A stretch of 64,000 bases of DNA, taken from positions 1 to 64,000 of the forward strand of contig JAPSLB010000018.1 in assembly GCA_031181145.1 (NCBI GenBank). The letters are read 5' to 3'. Shown here piece by piece: positions 38,218-47,974 of this stretch (position 1 is the first letter of the stretch; each line of letters starts with the position of its first letter). Position numbers and translations under genes: made by a program. A model generated the notes under the pieces. It was not told where the DNA came from. It searched no databases and worked only from the letters and a program-made list of their open reading frames with translations. The DNA comes from Microvirga sp. (GTDB lineage: Bacteria > Pseudomonadota > Alphaproteobacteria > Rhizobiales > Beijerinckiaceae).

Positions 38218-39251
38218 TCCTCGCCCTCGCCCTCGCCCTCGCCTTCGCTCTCGCCGCCCTCGCGCGGCTGCGGGCGCGAGACGATCTCCATGAGAAGCCC
38301 CCCGACCCCGAGGGCCATGATGTCGGCCCGCGTCACGGGCACGTCCGCCAGAAGGCGGTGGAGGATCCAGTCGAACCCGTTCTCCTTCGGGGAGCGGGCG
38401 CAGCCCGGGGCGCCGATGACGGGCTTGCCGGCGATGGACCCGATGAGGAGCAGGTTTCCGGGATCAACCGGCATGCCGAAATGCTCCACCCGCCCCCCGG
38501 CCATCTCGATGGCGGCGGGGATGACGTCCCGGCGGTCGGCGATGGCCGAGGCGCCGAAAACCACGATGAGCTGCGGGTCGCCCCGTGCCTGGTCGGCCAG
38601 CTCCCGCGCCAGGGCGGACGCGTCGTGCGGCACGCGGCGGTCGAGCACGATCCGCGCCGAAGCGGGTTCCAGCCGCTTGCCGAGCACCGCGAGGGTCTTG
38701 TCCACCACGCTCGGCTTGAGGCCGGGAAGAACCGTCGACACGGCCCCGATCGCGCGGCGCGCGTAAGGGGCCACACGCAGGGCCTCCTTGCCCGCGCGGG
38801 CGATCCCCTTCTGAAGCAGGCTCTCCGCGATGGCATAGGGGATGATCTTGACGGTGCCGACCATCTCTCCCGCGACGACCGGCTTGTAGGCCGGCAGGGT
38901 CGCGGCGGTCATCGCCTCGTCGACGGCGTTGAGGCCGTCGATGGCCGCGACGTCGATCAGGAGAACGCCGGACGTCGCGGCATGGAGGTTGGAGCGCCCG
39001 GTGAAGGGCGCCTCGACGGTGACGTTCTCGCCCGCAAGGGCGCGGGCGAGCCGGAAGGCCGCATCGTCCTCGGCGACGTCCCCGGGTTCGAACCGCGCGG
39101 CGATGATCGTTTCGACCCCGGCCTGCCTCAGCCGCATCGCGATGTCGGGCGAGACGAGGGTCCCCTTCCTCACCACCATGTCGCCCGCCCGCACGCTGTG
39201 GGCAGCGAGGGCGCCGATGGCCTCCTCGACCGGAACCGGGCCGAACCTCAC
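38214..39251 (-). CDS. Molybdopterin-binding (MoeA/MoCF-like) protein
   Basis: A 345-residue protein resembling the molybdopterin-binding MoCF fold: residues about 165-320 carry LIVVFGASAIADRRDVIPAA and GSIAGKPVIGAPGCARSPKENGFDWIL, the pattern seen in MoeA/MogA-like proteins encoded with xanthine dehydrogenase-type enzymes. It probably takes part in inserting or modifying the Mo cofactor. The last dozen residues are an acidic glycine-glutamate repeat encoded by a hexanucleotide repeat in the DNA. Overlaps the genes on both sides by four bases. Confidence 0.75.
   Translation of the reverse strand: MRFGPVPVEEAIGALAAHSVRAGDMVVRKGTLVSPDIAMRLRQAGVETIIAARFEPGDVAEDDAAFRLARALAGENVTVEAPFTGRSNLHAATSGVLLIDVAAIDGLNAVDEAMTAATLPAYKPVVAGEMVGTVKIIPYAIAESLLQKGIARAGKEALRVAPYARRAIGAVSTVLPGLKPSVVDKTLAVLGKRLEPASARIVLDRRVPHDASALARELADQARGDPQLIVVFGASAIADRRDVIPAAIEMAGGRVEHFGMPVDPGNLLLIGSIAGKPVIGAPGCARSPKENGFDWILHRLLADVPVTRADIMALGVGGLLMEIVSRPQPREGGESEGEGEGEGEE
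38219..38254. repeat. CTCGCC hexanucleotide repeat encoding an acidic tail
   Basis: About six tandem copies of CTCGCC, the middle ones exact and the outer ones degenerate (TTCGCT), cover the 3' end of the MoeA-like gene and encode alternating glycine and glutamate. Such a simple repeat can change copy number without shifting frame. Confidence 0.7.
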
Positions 39252-39940
39252 GCCGAACGCCTCCGCTCCTTGCGCAGGGTCGCGACGATCTCGGCCAGGA
39301 TCGAGACCGCGATCTCCGCCGGCGAAACGGCCCCGATATCGAGGCCGATCGGAGCATGGATGCGGTCGAGGTCCGCTTCCGTGAAGCCGGATTCCATCAG
39401 TCGCCGGACGCGGCGCTCATGGGTTTTGCGCGAGCCGAGCGCGCCGATATAGAAGCATTCCGCCCGGAGCGCCGCGGCGAGCGCGGGATCGTCGATCTTC
39501 GGATCGTGGGTGAGCGCCACGACGGCCGTATAGCGGTCGAGCCCCATTTCCGGCAGGACGGCATCGGGCCATTCGGCCAGGACCTGCACGTCCGGAAAGC
39601 GCTCGGGGGTGGCGAAAGCCGTGCGCGGATCGATGATGGTGACGTCGAAATCCACGCCCCTGGCCATGGGCGCCAGCGCCTGACTGATATGCACGGCGCC
39701 GATCACGGCCATTCTCACCGGCGGGGTCTGCACGGTCAGGAAGAGCTGGCGGCCGTCGCGCTCGACGAGGCCGCTCCTGCCCTGGCGAAGCCTTTCCCGC
39801 AGCTCCCCGGCCAGCGGGTCGCTTGCGATTTCCGCCTCCCGGACGAGGCGCTGCTCGCCCGAAGCGACGTCGGTCACGAGGACGGCGGCCCGCCGGGCCG
39901 CGCGCTCCGCGTTGAGATCGGACAGGAGACTGAGCCGCAT
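39248..39940 (-). CDS. XdhC-family protein, Rossmann-domain part
   Basis: A 230-residue XdhC/CoxF-like protein. The C-terminal Rossmann domain starts at MAVIGAVHISQAL (77-89; the glycine loop usually reads GAGHVGQAL, so it is altered here) and ends with FYIGALGSRKTHERRVRRL and APIGLDIGAVSPAEIAVSI. XdhC proteins hold and sulfurate the Mo cofactor and deliver it to the apo-enzyme. The N-terminal XdhC/CoxI domain is weak here but is encoded separately just upstream (40005-40328). Four-base overlap with the next gene. Confidence 0.85.
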   Translation of the reverse strand: MRLSLLSDLNAERAARRAAVLVTDVASGEQRLVREAEIASDPLAGELRERLRQGRSGLVERDGRQLFLTVQTPPVRMAVIGAVHISQALAPMARGVDFDVTIIDPRTAFATPERFPDVQVLAEWPDAVLPEMGLDRYTAVVALTHDPKIDDPALAAALRAECFYIGALGSRKTHERRVRRLMESGFTEADLDRIHAPIGLDIGAVSPAEIAVSILAEIVATLRKERRRSA

Positions 39941-40004
39941 GCCGTTTACTCACCTCTGCGGAGGAGCGACGGCGAACGGAAGCGGCGGAGAGAGACCGGC
40001 CATC

Positions 40005-40328
40005 CTAATCCACCCGCTCCACATAGACCTTGATCCGCCCTCCGCACGACAGGCCGACCTGCCAGGCCGTCTCGTCGGCGACCCCGAACTCGAGCATGCG
40101 CGGCTTTCCGTCGGCGATGACATCCAGCGCCTCGGTGATGACCGCGCCTTCGACGCAGCCGCCGGACACGGAGCCGAGAAAGTTCGTATCCCCGTCGATG
40201 ACCAGGTGGCTGCCGACGGGCCGGGGCGCCGATCCCCAGGTCTCGACGACGGTCGCGACCGCGACGCCCCTGCCCTCGCGCCTCCAGGTTTCTGCCGTCT
40301 TCAGGATTTCGGTGTCGGTGGAGAGCAT
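40005..40328 (-). CDS. XdhC-family small protein, XdhC/CoxI domain only
   Basis: A 107-residue protein matching only the N-terminal XdhC_CoxI domain: residues about 20-45 (VAVATVVETWGSAPRPVGSHLVI) and FLGSVSGGCVEGAV (50-63), whose cysteine is conserved. Its C-terminal partner domain is in the next gene, 64 bases on. It is the first gene of the minus-strand molybdoenzyme operon. The longer open frame upstream is unsupported; the ATG at 40328 begins the domain directly. Confidence 0.85.
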   Translation of the reverse strand: MLSTDTEILKTAETWRREGRGVAVATVVETWGSAPRPVGSHLVIDGDTNFLGSVSGGCVEGAVITEALDVIADGKPRMLEFGVADETAWQVGLSCGGRIKVYVERVD

Positions 40329-40630
40329 GGGGTCCCCGGCGTAGAGGCGGCTTGAGGGCGCCGCCCGGTCATCGATACTGCCACCACCTCCCCTCGAACC
40401 GCAACCCGGATGCGAGAGCATCGGACGCGGAATGTGGACTTGCACGTCTGGGACCAGTCCGAGGCTCTCTCCTTGGAGAGGCGAGCGAAAAACCGGATCC
40501 GCCTTTCCGCACGAGGCGCGATGCGCGTGGCAGCCGAGGGTGGGCGCCGGGGCGCGACATTGACAGGCGCGGCGATGGGGCGTCTGATCCGTCTCGAACA
40601 AGCACCACCGTCGGATGGCTCGCGGACAGG
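40329..40630. promoter_or_regulatory. Divergent regulatory region between two molybdoenzyme operons
   Basis: This 302-base gap separates the XdhC/Pao operon (minus) from the NifU-like/Cox operon (plus), so it must contain both promoters. The open frames crossing it lack ribosome sites and family similarity. I see one small inverted repeat, CTCTCC/GGAGAG at 40467-40480, and no clear -35/-10 pair or riboswitch-like fold. Confidence 0.5.
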
Positions 40631-41086
40631 ATGCTGAACGACATCTACAGCCGACGCGTCTTGGAACTCGCGGCGGACATCCCGCTTCTCGGGACCCTTC
40701 CGGATGCGGATGCCAGCGCGAAGGCGCATTCGAAACTGTGCGGATCGACGGTCACGGTCCATCTGCGGCTCGACCGGAACGTCGTCAGCGCCTTCGCACA
40801 CGAGGTGAAGGCCTGCGCCCTGGGTCAGGCCTCCTCGGCGATCATGGGACGCCATGTGGTCGGCTCCACGGTCGATGAACTCCGGGCCGTTCGCGAGGAG
40901 ATGCGCCGGATGCTGAAGGAAGGCGGCCCCCCTCCTTCGGGCAAGTGGGCGGACCTCGCGCTGCTTGAACCGGCCCGGGACCTGAAGGCCCGCCACGCCT
41001 CCATCCTTCTCACCTTCGATGCCGTCGCCGATGCGCTCGCCAAGGCCGAAGCCGCCGGGCAGAGCCGTGCCGCCGAAGATCCGTGA
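40631..41086 (+). CDS. NifU/IscU-like iron-sulfur scaffold protein
   Basis: A 151-residue protein of the NifU N-domain/IscU fold. Two ligand cysteines are visible: C37 in KLCGSTVTV and C62 in EVKACALGQASSA. The third cysteine, found in IscU near the C-terminus, is absent: the aligned segment reads KARHASILLTF and no further cysteine follows. It could still assemble or pass on a cluster with the histidine as ligand. Its place ahead of coxG and coxS suggests service to the 2Fe-2S centres of the adjacent enzymes. The ATG at 40631 starts the family pattern LNDIYSRRVLELA. Confidence 0.82.
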   Translation: MLNDIYSRRVLELAADIPLLGTLPDADASAKAHSKLCGSTVTVHLRLDRNVVSAFAHEVKACALGQASSAIMGRHVVGSTVDELRAVREEMRRMLKEGGPPPSGKWADLALLEPARDLKARHASILLTFDAVADALAKAEAAGQSRAAEDP

Positions 41087-41121
41087 TCTGCGGCCCTGCC
41101 GCATTCGGCATGCATCACGGC

Positions 41122-41170
41122 CATGCTCGGCGGCGATGCTTGGCGACGATGCTTGGCGACGATGCTTGGC
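41122..41170. repeat. 13-bp tandem repeat ahead of coxG
   Basis: GATGCTTGGCGAC occurs at 41135-41147 and 41148-41160 exactly, with a truncated third copy from 41161 and a degenerate copy (CATGCTCGGCGGC) at 41122-41134. The array lies between the NifU-like stop codon and coxG. Direct tandem repeats of this kind are rare elsewhere in the window. Confidence 0.8.
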
Positions 41171-41236
41171 AGGTGACGCGCCGCCTGATTTGCCCATACT
41201 CTGCTGTTGGGAAAGCTGACAGGAGGAGAAATCAGC

Positions 41237-41698
41237 ATGGCGATGACGATGCAGGGTGAAGTCGCGCTTCCGGCCGATCGGGCGACGGTGTGGGCGGCCC
41301 TCAACGATCCGGAGGTTCTGAAGGCGTCCATTCCCGGCTGCCAGGAACTGGAGAAGCTCAGCGGCACGGAGTTCCAGGCCACGGCCAAGGTTTCGGTCGG
41401 ACCCGTGAAGGCGACGTTCAAAGGCGGCGTCACCCTGACCGATCTCGACCCGCCCAACGGCTACACCATCAGCGGCGAGGGACAGGGCGGCGTCGCCGGC
41501 TGGGCCAAGGGCGGCGCGAGGGTGCGCCTCGAAGACGTCGAGGGAGGGACCAGGCTTGTCTATGACGTCGAGGCCCATGTGGGCGGGAAGATCGCCCAGC
41601 TCGGCGGACGTCTGATCAACGGCGTCGCCAAGAAATACGCCGACGAGTTCTTCGCCAACTTCGCCAGGATTCTCTCCCCCGCTGAGTCTCCCGCGTAA
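41237..41698 (+). CDS. coxG: CoxG-like protein (SRPBCC fold)
   Basis: A 153-residue SRPBCC/START-fold protein of the CO dehydrogenase subunit G family: [29 protein letters not shown] at residues about 11-40 and [28 protein letters not shown] near the C-terminus. CoxG is linked to membrane attachment or assembly of CoxSML-type enzymes. A strong AGGAGGAG ribosome site fixes the ATG at 41237. No signal peptide or transmembrane segment. Followed by coxS after about 170 bases. Confidence 0.9.
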   Translation: MAMTMQGEVALPADRATVWAALNDPEVLKASIPGCQELEKLSGTEFQATAKVSVGPVKATFKGGVTLTDLDPPNGYTISGEGQGGVAGWAKGGARVRLEDVEGGTRLVYDVEAHVGGKIAQLGGRLINGVAKKYADEFFANFARILSPAESPA

Positions 41699-41871
41699 TC
41701 GCCGCCGGAACCCTTCGGCACGACTTCACGATACTTGACCGCTCAGACGGGGCGGTTCACACTCGATTTCGACGGATCGCATTCGTGCGGTCGTCCAACA
41801 AGAACACCTGCCGGTGCCTGAGACCACCTGAAGGTTGGCCGGGTTCCCGGCGCCCGAGGAGGATATCACGC

Positions 41872-42366
<495 letters not shown>

Positions 42367-42517
42367 GGCAGACCCGACACGCTCGTCCGGGGCATGGCGC
42401 CTTTTTGAACGGGTGCGATGTGCAGGCGAGCCTCCGAGCGGGCGCCTTTCGAAGCGATCTTCGAGGTGCCGCCTCGCTCCCGCCCGGTGAGGGCCAACGA
42501 AGACAAGGGAGGACTTC

Positions 42518-44881
42518 ATGACCGCAACAGGGATCGGCGCTCCCGTACGCCGGAAAGAGGATCAACGTTTCGTCACCGGCCAGGGACGCTACGTGGACGA
42601 CTTCAACCGACCTGGCCAGACTTATGCGTATTTCCTCCGCTCACCGCATGCCCATGCGAAGATCCGCTCCATCGACACCGGACCGGCCACGATCATGCCG
42701 GGCGTCGTGGCCGTCTTCACGGGCGACGATCTCGCGTCCGACAAGATCGGCGGCCTCATCTGCGGCTGGATGATCCATTCCAAGGACGGCTCCCCGATGA
42801 AGGCGGGGCCGCACCCTGCGCTGGCTCAGGGCAAGGTGCGCTATGTGGGCGACCACGTGGCGGTGGTGATCGCCGAAAGCCTTGCTCAGGCCAAGGATGC
42901 CGCGGAAGCCATCGTGGTCGATTACGAGGTTCTCCCGGCGGTCGTCGACACGGCCGAGGCCGCGAAGGCATCGGTTCAGGTGCACGACGTCTCGCCCGAC
43001 AACACCGTGTTCAACTGGCATCTCGGCAACAGGGAGGAGACGGAAGCAGCCTTCGCGCGGGCCAGGCACGTGACGAAGATCGATCTCGTCAACAACCGGC
43101 TGGTGCCCAACCCCATCGAGCCCCGGGCGGCTCTCGGCGAGTACGATCCCGGCACCGACGCCTACACCCTCTACACGACGAGCCAGAATCCCCACGTGGC
43201 CCGCCTCGTGCTGTCGGCCTTCATCGGCGTCGCGCCCGAGCACAAGCTTCGCGTCATCGCTCCCGACGTCGGCGGCGGTTTCGGTTCGAAGATCTTCATC
43301 TATGCCGAGGAGACGGTCTGCGTCTGGGCGGCGAAGAAGGTCAAGCGTCCGGTGAAGTGGACGTCCGACCGCACGGAGGCGTTCCTGGCCGATGCCCATG
43401 GCCGCGACCACGTCACCCATGCGGAGATGGCAACCGACGAGAACGGCAAGATCATCGGTCTGCGGGTCCACACCGTCGCCAATCTCGGCGCCTATCTCTC
43501 CACCTTCTCCTCCTCCGTGCCGACCTATCTCTATGCCCCGCTCCTGTCGGGCCAGTACGACATCCCGGCGATCTATTGCGAGGTGGACGCGGTCTACACC
43601 AACACCGCCCCCGTCGATGCCTATCGCGGCGCGGGACGGCCCGAGGCCACCTTCGTGGTCGAGCGGCTCGTCGAGAAGACCGCCCGCGAACTCGGTCAGG
43701 ATCCGGCGGAGTTCCGCCGCAGGAACTACATCACGCAGTTCCCGCACCAGACGCCGGTCATCATGACCTACGACACGGGCGACTACGCCGCCTCCCTCGA
43801 CAAGGCGCTGGAGCTCGCCGATTACAGGAACTTCCAGCAGCGCAAGCAGGACAGCGCGCGCCGCGGCAAGCTCAGAGGCATCGGCTTCTCGAGCTACATC
43901 GAGGCCTGCGGCATCGCTCCCTCGCAGGCGGTCGGATCCCTCGGCGCAGGCGTGGGCCTGTGGGAATCCGCCGAGGTGCGCGTCAACCCGACCGGCTCCG
44001 TCGAGGTGCTCACGGGCTCGCACAGCCACGGCCAGGGCCATGAGACCACCTTCGCCCAGCTCGTCTCGGACCGGCTCGGCATCCCCATCGACCAGATCAG
44101 CATCGTCCATGGCGACACCGACAAGGTGCAGTTCGGCATGGGTACCTACGGATCGCGCTCCGGCGCGGTCGGCATGTCGGCCATCGCCAAGGCCCTCGAC
44201 AAGGTCATCGCCAAGGGCAAGAAGGTCGCGGCCCATGTTCTCGAAGCCTCCGAGGGAGACATCGAGTTCAAGGACGGCAAGTTCGGGGTCGCCGGAACGG
44301 ACCGGGCGCTCGGCTTCGGCGAAGTGGCCCTCCAGGCCTACATCGCCCACAAGTTCTCCGGCCAGGATCTGGAGCCCGGCCTCAAGGAGGGCGCGTTCTA
44401 CGATCCCACCAATTTCACCTTCCCGGCCGGCGTCCATATCTGCGAGGTGGAGATCGACCCCGACACGGGCGTCACCCGCATCGATCGCTGGACGGCGGTG
44501 GACGATTTCGGGGTGATCATCAACCCGATGATCGTCGAGGGCCAGGTCCATGGCGGCATCGCGCAGGGCGTCGGACAGGCGCTTCTCGAAGGGGCCGTCT
44601 ACGACCAGAGCGGTCAGCTCGTGACGGCCAGCTTCAACGATTACTGCATGCCGCGCGCCATCGACCTGCCGTCGTTCCAGGTCGGCATGACGGTGACGCC
44701 CTGCCCTTCGAACCCGCTCGGGATCAAGGGCTGCGGCGAGGCGGGCGCCATCGCGGCGCCGCCCGCCGTCATCAACGCGATCACGGATGCCCTCGGCCAC
44801 GAGGACGTCGCGATGCCCGCGACGCCCCAGGCCGTCTGGCGGGCGGCCCAGAAGGCGCGCATGCCCATGGCGGCGGAATAA
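42518..44881 (+). CDS. coxL: CO dehydrogenase-type large molybdenum subunit, form II
   Basis: A 787-residue xanthine-oxidase-family large subunit. The active-site loop reads AYRGAGR at residues 368-374, the form II signature; true aerobic CO dehydrogenases (form I) carry AYXCSFR with the Cu-binding cysteine. The catalytic glutamate is E741 in [15 protein letters not shown], and [13 protein letters not shown] (about 248-260) contacts the cofactor. So the enzyme is a molybdenum hydroxylase of unsettled substrate; CO oxidation should not be assumed. Adjacent coxS and coxM give the complete heterotrimer. Confidence 0.9.
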   Translation: MTATGIGAPVRRKEDQRFVTGQGRYVDDFNRPGQTYAYFLRSPHAHAKIRSIDTGPATIMPGVVAVFTGDDLASDKIGGLICGWMIHSKDGSPMKAGPHPALAQGKVRYVGDHVAVVIAESLAQAKDAAEAIVVDYEVLPAVVDTAEAAKASVQVHDVSPDNTVFNWHLGNREETEAAFARARHVTKIDLVNNRLVPNPIEPRAALGEYDPGTDAYTLYTTSQNPHVARLVLSAFIGVAPEHKLRVIAPDVGGGFGSKIFIYAEETVCVWAAKKVKRPVKWTSDRTEAFLADAHGRDHVTHAEMATDENGKIIGLRVHTVANLGAYLSTFSSSVPTYLYAPLLSGQYDIPAIYCEVDAVYTNTAPVDAYRGAGRPEATFVVERLVEKTARELGQDPAEFRRRNYITQFPHQTPVIMTYDTGDYAASLDKALELADYRNFQQRKQDSARRGKLRGIGFSSYIEACGIAPSQAVGSLGAGVGLWESAEVRVNPTGSVEVLTGSHSHGQGHETTFAQLVSDRLGIPIDQISIVHGDTDKVQFGMGTYGSRSGAVGMSAIAKALDKVIAKGKKVAAHVLEASEGDIEFKDGKFGVAGTDRALGFGEVALQAYIAHKFSGQDLEPGLKEGAFYDPTNFTFPAGVHICEVEIDPDTGVTRIDRWTAVDDFGVIINPMIVEGQVHGGIAQGVGQALLEGAVYDQSGQLVTASFNDYCMPRAIDLPSFQVGMTVTPCPSNPLGIKGCGEAGAIAAPPAVINAITDALGHEDVAMPATPQAVWRAAQKARMPMAAE

Positions 44882-44895
44882 GGGAGGACAGAGGT

Positions 44896-45702
44896 ATGTA
44901 CGCTTTCGACTATCACCGCCCCACAAGCGTCAAGGAGGCCGCAAACCTCGCCGGCCAGTCCGAGGAGGCCAAGTTCCTCGCGGGCGGGCACACGCTGCTG
45001 CCGACCATGAAGCTGCGGCTCGCGGGGCCCGCCAGCCTGATCGATCTCGGCCAGATCGCCGAGCTCCGCGGCATCCAGCGATCCGGCGATGCGATCACGA
45101 TCGGCGCCATGACGAAGCATGCGGAGGTTGCGAGTTCCGCCGATATCCGCGCGGCCATTCCGGCCCTCGCGGAACTCGCCGAGCTCATCGGCGATCCGCA
45201 CGTGCGCAACCGCGGCACCATCGGGGGCTCGGTGGCCAACAACGACCCTTCCGCCGATTATCCGGCGGCGTGCCTCGCGCTCGACGCGGCGATCGTCACC
45301 GACAAGCGGAGGATCGCGGCGGACGACTTCTTCCAGGGCATCTTCACGACGGCGCTGGACGAAGGCGAGATCATCACGCAGATCTCGTTCCCGATCCCCG
45401 CGCAGGCGGCTTACGCCAAGTTCCGCAACCCGGCCTCCCGCTACGCCCTGGTCGGCGTCTTCGTGGCGAAGCACGCCGGCGGCGTGCGGGTCGCCGTGAC
45501 GGGCGCGGGCTCCAACGGCGTGTTCCGCGTGCCGGAGATGGAGGAGGCCCTGAGCCGGAACTTCGCCCCCGAGGCTCTCGACGGCATCGCCGTGGCCGAG
45601 GACGAGATGAACAGCGACATTCACGCGGATGCCGCCTATCGGGCCCATCTCGTCGGGGTCATGGCCCGCCGCGCCGTCGAGGCGGCCGCCGCACGGGATT
45701 GA
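44896..45702 (+). CDS. coxM: CO dehydrogenase-type FAD-binding subunit
   Basis: A 268-residue FAD subunit: AGGHTLLPTMKLRLA (29-43) and TIGGSVANNDPSADYPAA (108-125) are the two FAD pyrophosphate loops. It lacks the cysteine insert seen in the PaoB-like paralogue of the neighbouring operon, so it belongs to the plain CoxM type. GGGAGGA precedes its ATG, 14 bases after coxL. Takes electrons from CoxS and passes them to quinone or another acceptor. Confidence 0.92.
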   Translation: MYAFDYHRPTSVKEAANLAGQSEEAKFLAGGHTLLPTMKLRLAGPASLIDLGQIAELRGIQRSGDAITIGAMTKHAEVASSADIRAAIPALAELAELIGDPHVRNRGTIGGSVANNDPSADYPAACLALDAAIVTDKRRIAADDFFQGIFTTALDEGEIITQISFPIPAQAAYAKFRNPASRYALVGVFVAKHAGGVRVAVTGAGSNGVFRVPEMEEALSRNFAPEALDGIAVAEDEMNSDIHADAAYRAHLVGVMARRAVEAAAARD

Positions 45703-45779
45703 GACAGTCCTAACGGAGCGCATCGAAGCCGATGCCTGGGCCCTGCCCGGGCATCATGCCCTTATGGAGCAGCTAGCCC

Positions 45780-46694
45780 GTGGCCGATCAACCCGGTTCC
45801 ATCGACGAGACATTGCACCTGCTGAACGGCGCGGGCTATGTCGCCGACCGTCCCCTCGCGACGGTGCTCTTCCTCGCCCTGAAGCTCGGACGTCCGCTCT
45901 TCCTCGAAGGCGAGGCGGGCGTCGGCAAGACGGAGATCGCGAAGGTGCTGTCGAAGGCGCTCGGGCGGCGCCTCATCCGCCTGCAATGCTACGAGGGGCT
46001 CGATGTCGCGTCCGCCGTCTACGAGTGGAACTATGCCGGGCAGATGATGGCCATCCGGCTCGCCGAGGCCGGCGGGACGGTGGATCGCGATACGCTGGAG
46101 AGCGACCTGTTCTCGGAGCGCTACCTGGTCAAACGGCCGCTCCTGCGGGCTCTCGAGCCGGATACGGCCGGAGCCCCGGTCCTGCTCATCGACGAGCTCG
46201 ACCGCACCGACGAAGCCTTCGAGGCCTTCCTGCTCGAGGTTCTGTCCGATTTCCAGGTGACGATCCCGGAGCTCGGCACCATCAGGGCGGAGCATCCTCC
46301 CATCGTCGTCATCACGTCGAACCGCACGCGGGAGATCCACGACGCGCTGAAGCGCCGCTGCCTGTATCACTGGGTCGATTATCCGGATGCGGAGCGCGAG
46401 CTCGCCATTCTGCGAAGCCGCGTACCGGAGGTGCCGGAGCGGCTGTCGCGGGAGATCGTCGCCTTCGTCCAGGCGATCCGCAAGGAGGAGCTGTTCAAGG
46501 CGCCGGGCGTCGCGGAAACCCTGGACTGGGCCTCGGCGCTGGTGGAGCTCGACGCGGTGGCCCTCGACCCGGCGCTCGTCTCGGACACGCTGGGCGTTCT
46601 CCTGAAATACCAGGACGACATCCAGAAGATGCAGGGCAGCCGGGCGAAGGACATGCTCGACCGCATCCGGGACACGCTGAGGGCGCCGGAGTGA
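45780..46694 (+). CDS. coxD: CoxD-like MoxR-family AAA+ ATPase
   Basis: A 304-residue AAA+ ATPase of the MoxR group. Walker A is GEAGVGKT (44-51), Walker B PVLLIDELDRTDEAFEAFLLE near residue 139, and a sensor-1 region VVITSNRTREIHDALKRR. In CO-oxidising bacteria CoxD and CoxE mature the metal site of CoxL. It starts with GTG at 45780 and overlaps coxE by four bases, supporting a functional pair of ATPase and VWA protein. Confidence 0.9.
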   Translation: MADQPGSIDETLHLLNGAGYVADRPLATVLFLALKLGRPLFLEGEAGVGKTEIAKVLSKALGRRLIRLQCYEGLDVASAVYEWNYAGQMMAIRLAEAGGTVDRDTLESDLFSERYLVKRPLLRALEPDTAGAPVLLIDELDRTDEAFEAFLLEVLSDFQVTIPELGTIRAEHPPIVVITSNRTREIHDALKRRCLYHWVDYPDAERELAILRSRVPEVPERLSREIVAFVQAIRKEELFKAPGVAETLDWASALVELDAVALDPALVSDTLGVLLKYQDDIQKMQGSRAKDMLDRIRDTLRAPE

Positions 46695-47908
46695 GCATCC
46701 CTTCCGCTCCCGGGGGCGAAGGGCGCCTCGCGGACAACATCGCCTATTTCGCGCGGGCCCTGCGCCATGCGGGCCTCCCCGTGGGCCCGGGCGCGGTCCT
46801 CGATGCGATCACGGCGGTCGAGGCGGCGCGGATCGGCACGCGCGAGGATTTCTACTGGACGCTCCATGCGGTCTTCGTGAAGCGGCGCGAGCACAGCATC
46901 CTCTTCGACCAGGCCTTCAGGATCTTCTGGCGGCGGCGCGCGCTGATCGAGAAGCTCATCGCCCAGATGTCGCCGATGGCTCCCGGAGGGCAGGAGGAGA
47001 AGAAGCCCCAGGCGGGCGCCCTGCGCGTCGCCGAGGCCCTGGCCACGCCCCGGCAGGAGCAGCCCGGGCAGGTCGAGAGGACAGAGTTCACGGCCCGGCT
47101 CACGGTCTCGGACCGGGAGGTCCTGAAAGCGAAGGACTTCGCGCAGATGTCGGCCGCCGAAATCGCGCAGGCCAAGCGCGTGATCGCCGAGATGTCCCTG
47201 CCGCACGACGAGCTGACCACGCGCCGCTTCCTGCCGGATGCACGGGGTCGGCGGATCGATCCGAGGAGAACCTTCCGGCGGTCGCTGCGCGGCGGAGGCG
47301 CCGGGATCGATCTGGCCTATCGCTCCCCCGCCGTCCGGCACGCGCCCGTCGTGGCCCTCATGGACATCTCGGGCTCCATGGCGGAGTACTCCCGGCTCTT
47401 CCTGCATTTCCTGCATGCCATCGCCGAGAAGCGGCGGCGGGTCCATTCCTTCGTGTTCGCCACGCGCCTGACCAATATCAGCCGCGAGCTGAACGGCCGC
47501 GATCCCGACGAGGCCCTCGCCCGCGCGTCGAAGCGCGTGCAGGACTGGGAGGGCGGAACGCGGATCGCCCACGCGCTGCACGACTTCAACCGCCGCTGGT
47601 CCCGCCGGGTGCTCGGCCAGGGTGCCATCGTCCTGCTGTTCACGGATGGGCTGGAGCGGGAGGTGACGGGAGAGCTGAACTTCGAGATGGATCGGCTCAA
47701 GCGCTCCTGCCGACGCCTGATGTGGCTCAATCCGCTCCTTCGGTTCGATGCCTTCGAGGCCCGCGCCTCCGGCATCCGCGCGATGCTGCCCCACGTGGAC
47801 GAGTTCCGGCCCATCCATAATCTGACATCGATGGAGGCACTCTGCAGGGCCTTGTCCGGCGAGCCGTCAGGACAACGAAGCCCGCGCAGCTGGCTGCAGG
47901 CATCGTGA
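46691..47908 (+). CDS. coxE: CoxE-like VWA-domain protein
   Basis: A 405-residue protein of the CoxE family. The C-terminal von Willebrand factor A domain has an intact metal-dependent adhesion site, D225-x-S227-x-S229 in ALMDISGSMAEYS, plus the downstream FTDGLEREVTG aspartate. The N-terminal half is helical and proline- and glutamine-containing around residues 95-130. It acts with the MoxR-type ATPase CoxD. GTG start inside the coxD stop codon; the longer frame upstream overlaps coxD and is not real. Confidence 0.9.
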   Translation: MSIPSAPGGEGRLADNIAYFARALRHAGLPVGPGAVLDAITAVEAARIGTREDFYWTLHAVFVKRREHSILFDQAFRIFWRRRALIEKLIAQMSPMAPGGQEEKKPQAGALRVAEALATPRQEQPGQVERTEFTARLTVSDREVLKAKDFAQMSAAEIAQAKRVIAEMSLPHDELTTRRFLPDARGRRIDPRRTFRRSLRGGGAGIDLAYRSPAVRHAPVVALMDISGSMAEYSRLFLHFLHAIAEKRRRVHSFVFATRLTNISRELNGRDPDEALARASKRVQDWEGGTRIAHALHDFNRRWSRRVLGQGAIVLLFTDGLEREVTGELNFEMDRLKRSCRRLMWLNPLLRFDAFEARASGIRAMLPHVDEFRPIHNLTSMEALCRALSGEPSGQRSPRSWLQAS

Positions 47909-47974
47909 CCGGCCGGATGTCACAATACGTGCGCGCGCATTCTCGGGCCGGAGCCTCGTGAGGTGCGGACACCG

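Noticed and set aside
42518-44881. Calling the enzyme a genuine CO dehydrogenase
   Set aside because: The AYXCSFR copper loop of form I is missing; the loop is AYRGAGR.
42641-44926. 761-codon open frame on the minus strand
   Set aside because: Shadow of coxL with no recognisable domain.
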